From Cinnamomum chago (Eukaryota; Streptophyta; Magnoliopsida; Laurales; Lauraceae), in assembly GCA_038049695.1 (NCBI GenBank), contig CP142457.1, forward strand, positions 22,148,501-22,212,500: 64,000 nt of DNA, read 5' to 3'. A model generated the notes under the pieces. That model was not told the origin of the DNA, ran no database searches, and was given only the letters and a program-made list of their open reading frames with translations. Below are positions 38,155-50,451 of this stretch, one piece after another; position 1 is the stretch's first letter, and every line of letters begins with the position of its first letter. Made by a program: the position numbers and the translations under genes.

Positions 38155-38802
38155 AACTTGATCCCGGATATTTCTAGATGTTGCCTTTTTACACAGAGTC
38201 GCAAGAAACACAGTGTGGAGTCATCAATTTCCTAGAGCCGAAAAGATTATGCTTTAGTACATAAGTATCGTACGTCCCGCGCGAAGTTCGGGTTTTCTCC
38301 TTTACGACCAGAGAACTCCCCGAAAGTGTTTACCATACCCAACGTTCGCCCGAAACCCGTTTTAAACCGAAAAGTAGCTCGAAATATCTTAAAGAGCTCA
38401 TCTCAAACCAGAATCCCTTCAAATGGATTTGGAGCCGTAAGGAAAGACAGAGACACCCGAAACCCCATTTAGAGTAAAACGCAATCCCGGATTTTTCCAA
38501 AAGGAGTCTTTGGACCAAGAGTCGCATGAAACACAGTGTTGACTCAACAACTTTCTAGAGTCGCATAGATTATATTTTCGTTCAAAAGTACCGTACGACC
38601 CTCGCATGAAGTTCCGGTTTTCGCCCTAGCAAACACTGAACTCCCCGAAAGTGATTTCCACACTCAAGATTCGCCCGAAACCCGTAGTAAACCGAAGAGT
38701 AGCTCGGAATATCCTAAAAATCGCATCTCATCCCAAAATTCCTTAATATGGATTTAGAGGCGTACGATAAGACAAGGACACCCGAAACCCTTTTTAGTTT
38801 AA
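38155..38802 (+). repeat. Dimer unit 8 (first of a pair)
   Basis: The hybrid is 38155-38477 and B is 38478-38802. It has first-member tags as in 27789 and 32972, and the private attcgcccg near 38674 in B. Confidence 0.92.
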
Positions 38803-39450
38803 AACTTGATCCCGGATATTTCTAGATGTTGCCTTTTTACAAAGAGTCGCAAGAAACACAGTGTGGAGTCAACAATTTCCTAGAGCCGAAAAGATTATGC
38901 TTTAGTACAAAAGTATCGTACGTCCCGCGCGAAGTTCGGGTTTTCTCCTTTACGACCAGAGAACTCCCCGAAAGTGTTTACCATACCCAACGTTCGCCCG
39001 AAACCCGTTTTAAACCGAAAAGTAGCTCGAAATATCTTAAAGAGCTCATCTCAACCCAGAATCCGTTCAAATGGATTTGGAGCCGTAAGGAAAGACAGAG
39101 ACACCCGAAACCCCATTTAGAGTAAAACCCAATCCCGGATTTTTCCAAAGGGAGTCTTTGGACCAAGAGTCGCATGAAACACAGTGTTGAGTCAACAACT
39201 TTCTAGAGCCGCACAGATTATGCTTTCGTTCAAAAGTACCGTAATACCCTCGCACGAACTTCCGGTTTTCGCCCTAGCAAACACAGAACTCCCCGAAAGT
39301 GATTTCCACACTCAAGATTCACCCGAAACCCGTAGTAAACCGAAGAGTAGCTCGGAATATCCTAAAAATCGCATCTCATCCCAAAATTCCTTAATATGGA
39401 TTTAGAGGCGTACGATAAGACAAGGACACCCGAAACCCTTTTTAGTTTAA
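38803..39450 (+). repeat. Dimer unit 9 (second of a pair)
   Basis: The hybrid is 38803-39125 and B is 39126-39450. It has gcacgaacttcc in B as in the other second members, with cgtacgtcccg in the hybrid and the private change aatccgttc. Confidence 0.92.
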
Positions 39451-42400
39451 AACTTGATCCCGGATATTTCTAGATGTTGCCTTTATACACAGAGTCGCAA
39501 GAAACACAGTGTGGAGTCAACAATTTCCTAGAGCCGCAAAGATTCTGCTTTAGTACAAAAGTATCGTACGTCCCGCGCGAAGTTCGGGTTTTCTCCTTTA
39601 CAACCAGAGAACTCCCCGAAAGTGTTTACCATACCCAAGGTTCGCCCGAAACCCGTTTTAAACCGAAAAGTAGCTCGAAATATCCTAAAAGGTGCATCTC
39701 AACCCAGAATACCTTCAAATGGATTTCGAGGCGTGAGACAAGAGAAGGACACCCGAAACCCCTTCTATAGTAAAACGTGATTCTGGAATTTTCTAGAGGG
39801 AGTCTTTGGACCAAGAGTCGCATTAAAACACAGTGTAGAGTCAACCATATTCTCGAGCCGCATAGATTGTGTTTTCATACTAAAGGACCGTACGACCCGC
39901 ACGAAGTACGGGTTTTCGCCTTTACAAACACTGAACTCCCCGAATGTGTTTTCCTTACCCAAGATTCGCCCGAAACCCGTTTTAAACCGAAAAGTAGCTC
40001 GAAATATCTTAAAGAGCGCATCTCAACCCAGAATCCCATCAAATGGATTTGGAGCCGTAAGGAAAGACAGAGACACCCGAAACCCCATTTAGAGTAAAAC
40101 GCAATCCCGGATTTTTCCAAAGGGAGTCTTTGGACCAAGAGTCGCATGAAACACAGTGTTGACTCAACAACTTTCTAGAGCCGCACAGATTATGTTTTCG
40201 TTCAAAAGTACCGTACGACCCTCGCATGAAGTTCCGGTTTTCGCCCTAGCAAACACTGAACTCCTCGAAAGTGATTTCCACACCCAAGATTCACCCGAAA
40301 CCCGTAGTAAACCGAAGAGTAGCTCGGAATATCCTAAAAATCGCATCTCATCCCAAAATCCCAAAATATGGATTTAGAGACGTACGATAAGACAAGGACA
40401 CCCGAAAACCTTTTTAGTTTAAAACTTGATCCCGGATATTTCTAGATGTTGCCTTTGTACACAGAGTCGCAAGAAACACAGTGTGGAGTTAACAATTTCC
40501 TAGAGCCGCAAAGATTCTGCTTTAGTACAAAAGTATCGTACGTCCCGCGCGAAGTTCGGGTTTTCTCCTTTACAACCAGAGAACTCCCCGAAAGTGTTTA
40601 CCATACCCAAGGTTCGCCCGAAACCCGTTTTAAACCGAAAAGTAGCTCGAAATATCCTAAAAGGTGCATCTCAACCCAGAATACCTTTAAATGGATTTCG
40701 AGGCGTGAGACAAGAGAAGGACACCCGAAACCCCTTCTATAGTAAAACGTGATCCTGGAATTTTCTAGAGGAGTCTTTGGACCAAGAGTCGCATTAAAAC
40801 ACAGTGTAGAGTCAGCCATATTCTCGAGCCGTATAGATTGTGTTTTCGTACTAAAGGACCGTACGACCCGCACGAAGTACGGGTTTTCGCCTTTACAAAC
40901 ACTGAACTCCCCGAATGTGTTTTCCTTACCCAAGATTCGCCCGAAACCCGTTTTAAACCGAAAAGTAGCTCGAAATATCTTAAAGAGCGCATCTCAACCC
41001 AGAATCCCTTCAAATGGATTTGGAGCCGTAAGGAAAGACAGAGACACCCGAAACCCCATTTAGAGTAAAACGCAATCCCGGATTTTTCCAAAGGGAGTCT
41101 TTGGACCAAGAGTCGCATGAAACACAGTGTTGACTCAACAACTTTCTAGAGCCGCACAGATTATTTTTTCGTTCAAAAGTACCGTACGACCCTCGCATGA
41201 AGTTCCGGTTTTCGCCCTAGCAAACACTGAACTCCTCGAAAGTGATTTCCACACCCAAGATTCACCCGAAACCCGTAGTAAACCGAAGAGTAGCTCGGAA
41301 TATCCTAAAAATCGCATCTCATCCCAAAATCCCTTAATATGGATTTGGAGGCGTACGATAAGACAAGGACACCCGAAACCCTTTTTATTTTAAAACTTGA
41401 TCCCGGATATTTCTAGATGTTGCCCTTTTACACAGAGTCGCAAGAAACACAGTGTGGAGTCAACAATTACCTAGAGCCGCAAAGATTCTGCTTTAGTACA
41501 AAAGTATCGTACGTCCCGCGCGAAGTTCGGGTTTTCTCCTTTACAACTAGAGAACTCCCCGAAAGTGTTTACCATTCCCAAGGTTCGCCCGAAACCCGTT
41601 TTAAACCGAAAAGTAGCTCGAAATATCCTAAAAGGTGCATCTCAACACAGAATACCTTCAAATGGATTTCGAGGCGTGAGACAAGAGAAGGACACCCGAA
41701 ACCCCTTCTATAGTAAAACGTGATCCTGGAATTTTCTAGAGGGAGTCTTTGGACCAAGAGTCGCATTAAAACACAGTGTAGAGTCAACCATATTCTCGAG
41801 CCGCATAGATTGTGTTTTCGTACTAAAGGACCGTACGACCCGCACGAAGTACGGGTTTTCGCCTTTACAAACACTGAACTCCCCGAATGTGTTTTCCTTA
41901 CCCAAGATTCGCCCGAAACCCGTTTTAAACCGAAAAGTAGCTCGAAATATCTTAAAGAGCGCATCTCAACCCAGAATCCCTTCAAATGGATTTGGAACCG
42001 TAAGGAAAGACAGAGACACCCGAAACCCAATTTAGAGTAAAACGCAATCCCGAATTTTTCCAAAGGGAGTCTTTGGACCAAGAGTCGCATGAAACACAGT
42101 GTTCACTCAACAACTTTCTAGAGCCGCACAGATTATGTTTTCGTTCAAAAGTACCGTACGACCCTCGCATGAAGTTCCGGTTTTCGCCCTAGCAAACACT
42201 GAACTCCCCGAAAGTGATTTCCACACCCAAGATTCACCCGAAACCCGTAGTAAACCGAAGAGTAGCTCGGAATATCCTAAAAATCGCATCTCATCCCAAA
42301 ATCCCTTCATATGGATTTAGAGGCGTACGATAAGACAAGGACACCCGAAACCCTTTTTAGTTTAAAACTTGATCCCGGATATTTCTAGATGTTGCCTTTG

Positions 42401-43336
42401 TACACAGAGTCGCAAGAAACACAGTGTGGAGTCAACAATTTCCTAGAGCCGCAAAGATTCTGCTTTAGTACAAAAGTATCGTACGTCCCGCGCGAAGTTC
42501 GGGTTTTCTCCTTTACAACCAGAGAACTCCCCGAAAGTGTTTACCATACCCAGGTTCGCCCGAAACCCGTTTTAAACCGAAAAGTAGCTCGAAATATCCT
42601 AAATGGTGTATCTCAACCCAGAATACCTTCAAATCGATATCGAGGCGTGAGACAAGAGAAGGACACCCGAAACCCCTTCTATAGTAAAACGTGATCCTGG
42701 AATTTTCTAGAGGGAGTCTTTGGACCAAGAGTCGCATTAAAACACAGTCTAGTGTCAGCCATATTCTCGAGCCGCATAGATTGTGTTTTCGTACTAAAGG
42801 ACCGTACGACCCGCACGAAGTTCGGGTTTTCGCCTTTACAAACACTGAACTCCCCGAATGTGTTTTCCTTACCCAAGATTCGCCCGAAACCCGTTTTAAA
42901 CCGAAAAGTAGCTCGAAATATCTTAAAGAGCGCATCTCAACCCAGAATCCCTACAAATGGATTTGGAGGCGTAAGGAAAGACAGAGACACCCGAAACCCC
43001 ATTTAGAGTACAACGCAATCCCGGATTTTTCCAAAGGGAGTCTTTGGACCAAGAGTCGCATGAAACACAGTGTTGACTCAACAACTTTCTAGAGCCGCAC
43101 AGATTATGTTTTCGTTCAAAAGTACCGTACGACCCTCGCATGAAGTTCCGGTTTTCGCCCTAGCAAACACTGAACTCCCCGAAAGTGATTTCCACACTCA
43201 AGATTCACCCGAAACCCGTAGTAAACCGAAGAGTAGCTCGGAATATCCTAAAAATCGCATCTCATCCCAAAATCCCTTAATATGGATTTAGAGGCGTACG
43301 ATAAGACAAGGACACCCGAAACCCTTTTTATTTTAA
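39451..43336 (+). repeat. Run of four trimers
   Basis: Units start at 39451, 40423, 41394 and 42366. The unit at 40423 has the tctagaggagtc deletion of its family. The unit at 42366 is 971 bp because its C reads catacccaggttcg, one A short; this shifts the frame open in all sister copies. Confidence 0.94.
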
Positions 43337-43690
43337 AACTTGATCCCGGATATTTCTAGATGTTGCCTTTTTACACAGAGTCGCAAGAAACACAGTGTGG
43401 AGTCATCAATTTCCTAGAGCCGAAAAGATTATGCTTTAGTACATAAGTATCGTACGTCCCGCGCGAAGTTCGGGTTTTCTCCTTTACGACCAGAGAACTC
43501 CCCGAAAGTGTTTACCATACCCAACGTTCGCCCGAAACCCGTTTTAAACCGAAAAGTAGCTCGAAATATCTTAAAGAGCTCATCTCAAACCAGAATCCCT
43601 TCAAATGGATTTGGAGCCGTAAGGAAAGACAGAGACACCCGAAACCCCATTTAGAGTAAAACGCAATCCCGGATTTTTCCAAAAGGAGTC
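40423..43690 (+). repeat. 5183 bp super-repeat, copy 4 (truncated)
   Basis: It follows the order of the other copies through three trimers and most of the first dimer, then joins second-dimer sequence near 43.69-43.72 kb. One 648 bp dimer has been lost, and after the remaining trimer the period is not resumed. Its second C reads tatcctaaaagg where copies 1-3 read tatcataaaagg. Confidence 0.9.
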
Positions 43691-43984
43691 TTTGGACCAA
43701 GAGTCGCATGAAACACAGTGTTGAGTCAACAACTTTCTAGAGCCGCACAGATTATGTTTTCGTTCAAAAGTACCGTAATACCCTCGCACGAAGTTCCGGT
43801 TTTCGCCCTAGCAAACACAGAACTCCCCGAAAGTGATTTCCACACTCAAGATTCACCCGAAACCCGTAGTAAACCGAAGAGTAGCTCGGAATATCCTAAA
43901 AATCGCATCTCATCCCAAAATTCCTTAATATGGATTTAGAGGCGTACGATAAGACAAGGACACCCGAAACCCTTTTTAGTTTAA
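43337..43984 (+). repeat. Dimer unit 10 (fusion of the two pair members)
   Basis: The hybrid is 43337-43659 and B is 43660-43984. The left part has first-member tags (gagtcatcaa, acataag, ccaaaaggag). From gttgagtcaac on, B has second-member tags (taccgtaatacc, acacagaactcc). The unit replaces the pair found in copies 1-3. Confidence 0.92.
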
Positions 43985-46901
43985 AACTTGATCCCGGATA
44001 TTTCTAGATGTTGCCTTTATACACAGAGTCGCAAGAAACACAGTGTGGAGTCAACAATTTCCTAGAGCCGCAAAGATTCTGCTTTAGTACAAAAGTATCG
44101 TACGTCCCGCGCGAAGTTCGGGTTTTCTCCTTTACAACCAGAGAACTCCCCGAAAGTGTTTACCATACCCAACGTTCGCCCGAAACCCGTTTTAAACCGA
44201 AAAGTAGCTCGAAATATCCTAAAAGGTGCGTCTCAACACAGAATACCTTCAAATGGATTTCGAGGCGTGAGACAAGAGAAGGACACCTAAAACCCCTTCT
44301 AGAGTAAAACGTGATCCTGGAATTTTCTAGAGGGAGTCTTTGGACCAAGAGTCGCATTAAAACACAGTGTACAGTCAACCATATTCTCGAGCCGCATAGA
44401 TTGTGTTTTCGTACTAAAGGACCGTACGACCCGCACGAAGTTCGGGTTTTCGCCTTTACAAACACTGAACTCCCCGAATGTGTTTTCCTTACCCAAGATT
44501 CGCCCGAAACCCGTTTTAAACCGAAAAGTAGCTCGAAATATCTTAAAGAGTGCATCTCAACCCAGAATCCCTTCAAATGGATTTGGAGCCGTAAGGAAAG
44601 ACAGAGACACCCGAAACCCCATTTAGAGTAAAACGCAATCCCGGATTTTTCCAAAGGGAGTCTTTGGACCAAGAGTCGCATGAAACACAGTGTTGACTCA
44701 ACAACTTTCTAGAGCCGCACAGATTATGTTTTCGTTCAAAAGTACCGTACGACCCTCGCATGAAGTTCCGGTTTTCGCCCTAGTGAACACTGAACTCCCC
44801 GAAAGTGATTTCCACACTCAAGATTCACCCGAAACCCGTAGTAAACCGAAGAGTAGCTCGGAATATCCTAAAAATCTCAACTCATCCCAAAATCCCTTAA
44901 TATGGATTTAGAGGCGTACGATAAGACAAGGACACCCGAAACCCTTTTTATTTTAAAACTTGATCCCGGATATTTCTAGATGTTGCCTTTTTACACAGAG
45001 TCGCAAGAAACACAGTGTGGAGTCAACAATTTCCTAGAGCCGCAAAGATTCTGCTTTAGTACAAAAGTATCGTACGTCCCGCGCGAAGTTCGGGTTTTCT
45101 CCTTTTACAACCAGAGAACTCCCCGAAAGTGTTTACCATACCCAAGGTATGCCCGAAACCCGTTTTAAACCGAAAAGTAGCTCGAAATATCCTAAATGGT
45201 GTATCTCAACCCAGAATACCTTCAAATGGATATCGAGGCGTGAGACAAGAGAAGGACACCCGAAACCCCTTCTATAGTAAAACGTGATCCCGGAATTTTC
45301 TAGAGGGAGTCTTTGGACCAAGAGTCGCATTAAAACACAGTGTAGTGTCAGCCATATTCTCGAGCCGCATAGATTGTGTTTTCGTACTAAAGGACCGTAC
45401 GACCCGCACGAAGTACGGGTTTTCGCCTTTACAAACACTGAACTCCCCGAATGTGTTTTCCTTACCCAAGATTCGCCCGAAACCCGTTTTAAACCGAAAA
45501 GTAGCTCGAAATATCTTAAAGAGCGCATCTCAACCCAGAATCCCTACAAATGGATTTGGAGGCGTAAGGAAAGACAGAGACACCCGAAACCCCATTTAGA
45601 GTACAACGCAATCCCGGATTTTTCCAAAGGGAGTCTTTGGACCAAGAGTCGCATGAAACACAGTGTTGACTCAACAACTTTCTAGAGTCGCATAGATTAT
45701 ATTTTCGTTCAAAAGTACCGTACGACCCTCGCATGAAGTTCCGGTTTTCGCCCTAGCAAACACTGAACTCCCCGAAAGTGATTTCCACACTCAAGATTCA
45801 CCCGAAACCCGTAGTAAACCGAAGAGTAGCTCGGAATATCCTAAAAATCGCATCTCATCCCAAAATCCCTTAATATGGATTTAGAGGCGTACGATAAGAC
45901 AAGGACACCCGAAACCCTTTTTATTTTAAAACTTGATCCCGGATATTTCTAGATGTTGCCTTTTTACACAGAGTCGCAAGAAACACAGTGTGGAGTCAAC
46001 AATTTCCTAGAGCCGCAAAGATTCTGCTTTAGTACAAAAGTATCGTACGTCCCGCGCGAAGTTCGGGTTTTCTCCTTTACAACCAGAGAACTCCCCGAAA
46101 GTGTTTACCATACCCAAGGTTCGCCCGAAACCCGTTTTAAACCGAAAAGTAGCTCGAAATATCCTAAAAGGTGCATCTCAACACAGAATAACTTCAAATG
46201 GATTTCGAGGCGTGAGACAAGAGAAGGACACCTGAAACCCCTTCTAGAGTAAAACGTGATCCTGGAATTTTCTAGAGGGAGTCTTTGGACCAAGAGTCGC
46301 ATTAAAACACAGTGTAGAGTCAACCATATTCTCGAGCCGCATAGATTGTGTTTTCGTACTAAAGGACCGTACGACCCGCACGAAGTTCGGGTTTTCGCCT
46401 TTACAAACACTGAACTCCCCGAATGTGTTTTCCTTACCCAAGATTCGCCCGAAACCCGTTTTAAACCGAAAAGTAGCTCGAAATATCTTAAAGAGCGCAT
46501 CTCAACCCAGAATCCCTACAAATGGATTTGGAGCCGTAAGGAAAGACAGAGACACCCGAAACCCCATTTAGAGTAAAACGCAATCCCGGATTTTTCCAAA
46601 GGGAGTCTTTGGACCAAGAGTCGCATGAAACACAGTGTTGTCTCAACAACTTTCTAGAGTCGCATAGATTATATTTTCGTTCAAAAGTACCGTACGACCC
46701 TCGCATGAAGTTCCGGTTTTCGCCCTAGCAAACACTGAACTCCCCGAAAGTGATTTCCACACTCAAGATTCACCCGAAACCCGTAGTAAACCGAAGAGTA
46801 GCTCGGAATATCCTAAAAATCGCATCTCATCCCAAAATCCCTTGATATGAATTTAGAGGCGTACGATAAGACAAGGACACCCGAAACCCTTTTTATTTTA
46901 A
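43985..46901 (+). repeat. Run of three trimers
   Basis: Units start at 43985, 44957 and 45930. The C at 44957 has the extra T near its middle and then switches to the aaatggtgt form, a mosaic of two C subtypes. The B ending at 44956 has aatctcaactcatcc, a tag seen again near 48449 and 51357. The C at 45930 has aataacttc, shared with 53385 and 55005. Confidence 0.94.
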
Positions 46902-47549
46902 AACTTGATCCCGGATATTTCTAGATGTTGCCTTTTTACAAAACGTCGCAAGAAACACAGTGTGGAGTCAACAATTTCCTAGAGCCGAAAAGATTATGCT
47001 TTAGTACAAAAGTATCGTACGTCCCGCGCGAAGTTCGGGTTTTCTCCTTTACGACCAGAGAACTCCCGGAAAGTGTTTACCATACCCAACGTTCGCCCGA
47101 AACCCGTTTTAAACCGAAAAGTAGCTCGAAATATCTTAAAGAGCTCATCTCAACCCAGAATCCCTTCAAATGGATTTGGAGCCGTAAGGAAAGACAGAGA
47201 CACCCGAAACCCCATTTAGAGTAAAACGCAATCCCGGATTTTTCCAAAGGGAGTCTTTGGACCAAGAGTCGCATGAAACATAGTGTTGACTCAACAACTT
47301 TCTAGAGCCGCACAGATTATGTTTTCGTTCAAAAGTACCGTAATACCCTCGCACGAAGTTCCGGTTTTCGCCCTAGCAAACACAGAACTCCCCGAAAGTG
47401 ATTTCCACACTCAAGATTCACCCGAAACCCGTAGTAAACCGAAGAGTAGCTCGGAATATCCTAAAAATCGCATCTCATCCCAAAATTCCTTAATATGGAT
47501 TTAGAGGCGTACGATAAGACAAGGACACCCGAAACCCTTTTTAGTTTAA
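46902..47549 (+). repeat. Dimer unit 11
   Basis: The hybrid is 46902-47224 and B is 47225-47549. The hybrid has tacaaaacgtcgc (private) and ctcccggaaag, the latter shared with the dimers at 55977 and 60837. B has aaacatagtg, also shared with those two. Confidence 0.92.
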
Positions 47550-48659
47550 AACTTGATCCCGGATATTTCTAGATGTTGCCTTTATACACAGAGTCGCAAG
47601 AAACACAGTGTAGAGTCAACAATTTCCTAGAGCCGCAAAGATTCTGCTTTAGTACAAAAGTATCGTACGTCCCGCGCGAAGTTCGGGTTTTCTCCTTTTA
47701 CAACCAGAGAACTCCCCGAAAGTGTTTACCATACCCAAGGTTCGCCCGAAACCCGTTTTAAACATAAAAGTAGCTCGAAATATCTTAAAAGGTGCATCTC
47801 AACCTAGAATACCTTCAAATGGATTTCGAGGCGTGAGACAAGAGAAGGACACCCGAAACCCCTTATAGAGTGAAACGTGATCCTGGAATTTTCTAGAGGG
47901 AGACTTTGGACCAAGAATCGCATTAAAACACAGTGTAGAGTCAACCATATTCTCGAGCCGCATAGATTGTGTTTTCGTACTAAAGGACAGTACGACCCGC
48001 ACGAAGTTCGGGTTTTCGCCTTTACAAACACTGAACTCCCCGAATGTGTTTTCCTTACCCAAGATTCGCCCGAAACCCGTTTTAAACCGAAAAGTAGCTC
48101 GAAATATCTTAAAGAGTGCATCTCAACCCAGAATCCCTTCAAATGGATTTGGAGCCGTAAGGAAAGACAGAGACACCCGAAACCCCATTTAGAGTAAAAC
48201 GCAATCCCGGATTTTTCCAAAGGGAGTCTTTGGACCAAGAGTCGCATGAAACACAGTGTTGACTCAACAACTTTCTAGAGCCGCACAGATTATGTTTTCG
48301 TTCAAAAGTACCGTACGACCCTCGCATGAAGTTCCGGTTTTCGCCCTAGTGAACACTGAACTCCCCGAAAGTGATTTCCACACTCAAGATTCACCCGAAA
48401 CCCGTAGTAAACCGAAGAGTAGCTCGGAATATCCTAAAAATCTCAACTCATCCCAAAATCCCTTAATATGGATTTAGAGGCGTACGATAAGACAAGGACA
48501 CCCGAAACCCTTTTTATTTTAAAACTTGATCCCGGATATTTCTAGATGTTGCCTTTTTACACAGAGTCGCAAGAAACACAGTGTGGAGTCAACAATTTCC
48601 TAGAGCCGCAAAGATTCTGCTTTAGTACAAAAGTATCGTACGTCCCGCGCGAAGTTCGG

Positions 48660-50451
48660 GTTTTCTCCTTTTACAACCAGAGAACTCCCCGAAAGTGTTT
48701 ACCATACCCAAGGTTCGCCCGAAACCCGTTTTAAACATAAAAGTACCTCGAAATATCTTAAAAGGTGCATCTCAACCTAGAATACCTTCAAATGGATTTC
48801 GAGGCGTGAGACAAGAGAAGGACACCCGAAACCCCTTATAGAGTGAAACGTGATCCTGGAATTTTCTAGAGGGAGACTTTGGACCAAGAATCGCATTAAA
48901 ACACAGTGTAGAGTCAACCATATTCTCGAGCCGCATAGATTGTGTTTTCGTACTAAAGGACAGTACGACCCGCACGAAGTTCGGGTTTTCGCCTTTACAA
49001 ACACTGAACTCCCCGAATGTGTTTTCCTTACCCAAGATTCGCCCGAAACCCGTTTTAAACCGAAAAGTAGCTCGAAATATCTTAAAGAGTGCATCTCAAC
49101 CCAGAATCCCTTCAAATGGATTTGGAGCCGTAAGGAAAGACAGAGACACCCGAAACCCCATTTAGAGTAAAACGCAATCCCGGAGTTTTCCAAAGGGAGT
49201 CTTTGGACCAAGAGTCGCATGAAACACAGTGTTGACTCAACAACTTTCTAGAGTCGCATAGATTATATTTTCGTTCAAAAGTACCGAACGACCCTCGCAT
49301 GAAGTTCCGGTTTTCGCCCTAGCAAACACTGAACTCCCCGAAAGTGATTTCCACACTCAAGATTCACCCGAAACCCGTAGTAAACCGAAGAGTAGCTCGG
49401 AATATCCTAAAAATCGCATCTCATCCCAAAATCCCTTAATATGAATTTAGAGGCGTACGATAAGACAAGGACACCCGAAACCCTTTTTATTTTAAAACTT
49501 GATCCCGGATATTTCTAGATGTTGCCTTTTTACAAAGAGTCGCAAGAAACACAGTGTGGAGTCAACAATTTCCTAGAGCCGCAAAGATTCTGCTTTAGTA
49601 CAAAAGTATCGAACGTCCCGCGCGAAGTTCGGGTTTTCTCCTTTACAACCAGAGAACTCCCCGAAAGTGTTTACCATACCCAAGGTTCGCCCGAAACCCG
49701 TTTTAAACCGAAAAGTAGCTCGAAATATCCTAAATGGTGTATCTCAACCCAGAATACCTTCAAATGGATATCGAGGCGTGAGACAAGAGAAGGACACCCG
49801 AAACCCCTTCTATAGTAAAACGTGATCCCGGAATTTTCTAGAGGGAGTCTTTGGACCAAGAGTCGCATTAAAACACAGTGTAGTGTCAGCCATATTCTCG
49901 AGCCGCATAGATTGTGTTTTCGTACTAAAGGACCGTACGACCCGCACGAAGTACGGGTTTTCGCCTTTACAAACACTGAACTCCCCGAATGTGTTTTCCT
50001 TACCCAAGATTCGCCCGAAACCCGTTTTAAACCGAAAAGTAGCTCGAAATATCTTAAAGAGCGCATCTCAACCCAGAATCCCTACAAATGGATTTGGAGG
50101 CGTAAGGAAAGACAGAGACACCCGAAACCCCATTTAGAGTACAACGCAATCCCGGATTTTTCCAAAGGGAGTCTTTGGACCAAGAGTCGCATGAAACACA
50201 GTGTTGACTCAACAACTTTCTAGAGCCGCACAGATTATGTTTTCGTTCAAAAGTACCGTACGACCCTCGCATGAAGTTCCGGTTTTCGCCCTAGCAAACA
50301 CTGAACTCCCCGAAAGTGATTTCCACACTCAAGATTCACCCGAAACCCGTAGTAAACCGAAGAGTAGCTCGGAATATCCTAAAAATCGCATCTCATCCCA
50401 AAATCCCTTAATATGGATTTAGAGGCGTACGATAAGACAAGGACACCCGAA
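48660..50451 (+). repeat. 2917 bp duplication, copy 1
   Basis: This stretch reappears 2917 bp further right. Shared rare variants are aaagtacctcg, cccggagttttcc, taccgaacgacc and tatcgaacgtcc. It ends where B takes gaaaacctttttag here and gaaaccctttttat in the other copy. The left border is approximate. Confidence 0.83.

Larger units (their letters stand above)
35240..40422 (+). repeat. 5183 bp super-repeat, copy 3
   Basis: It has the same order as copies 1 and 2. The third C keeps aaatggtgt and aaatcgatatcg, and the third A keeps acagtctagtg. The second dimer reads cgtacgtcccgcg where copies 1 and 2 have cgtacctcccgcg, and one B near 38674 has attcgcccg for attcacccg. Confidence 0.93.
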
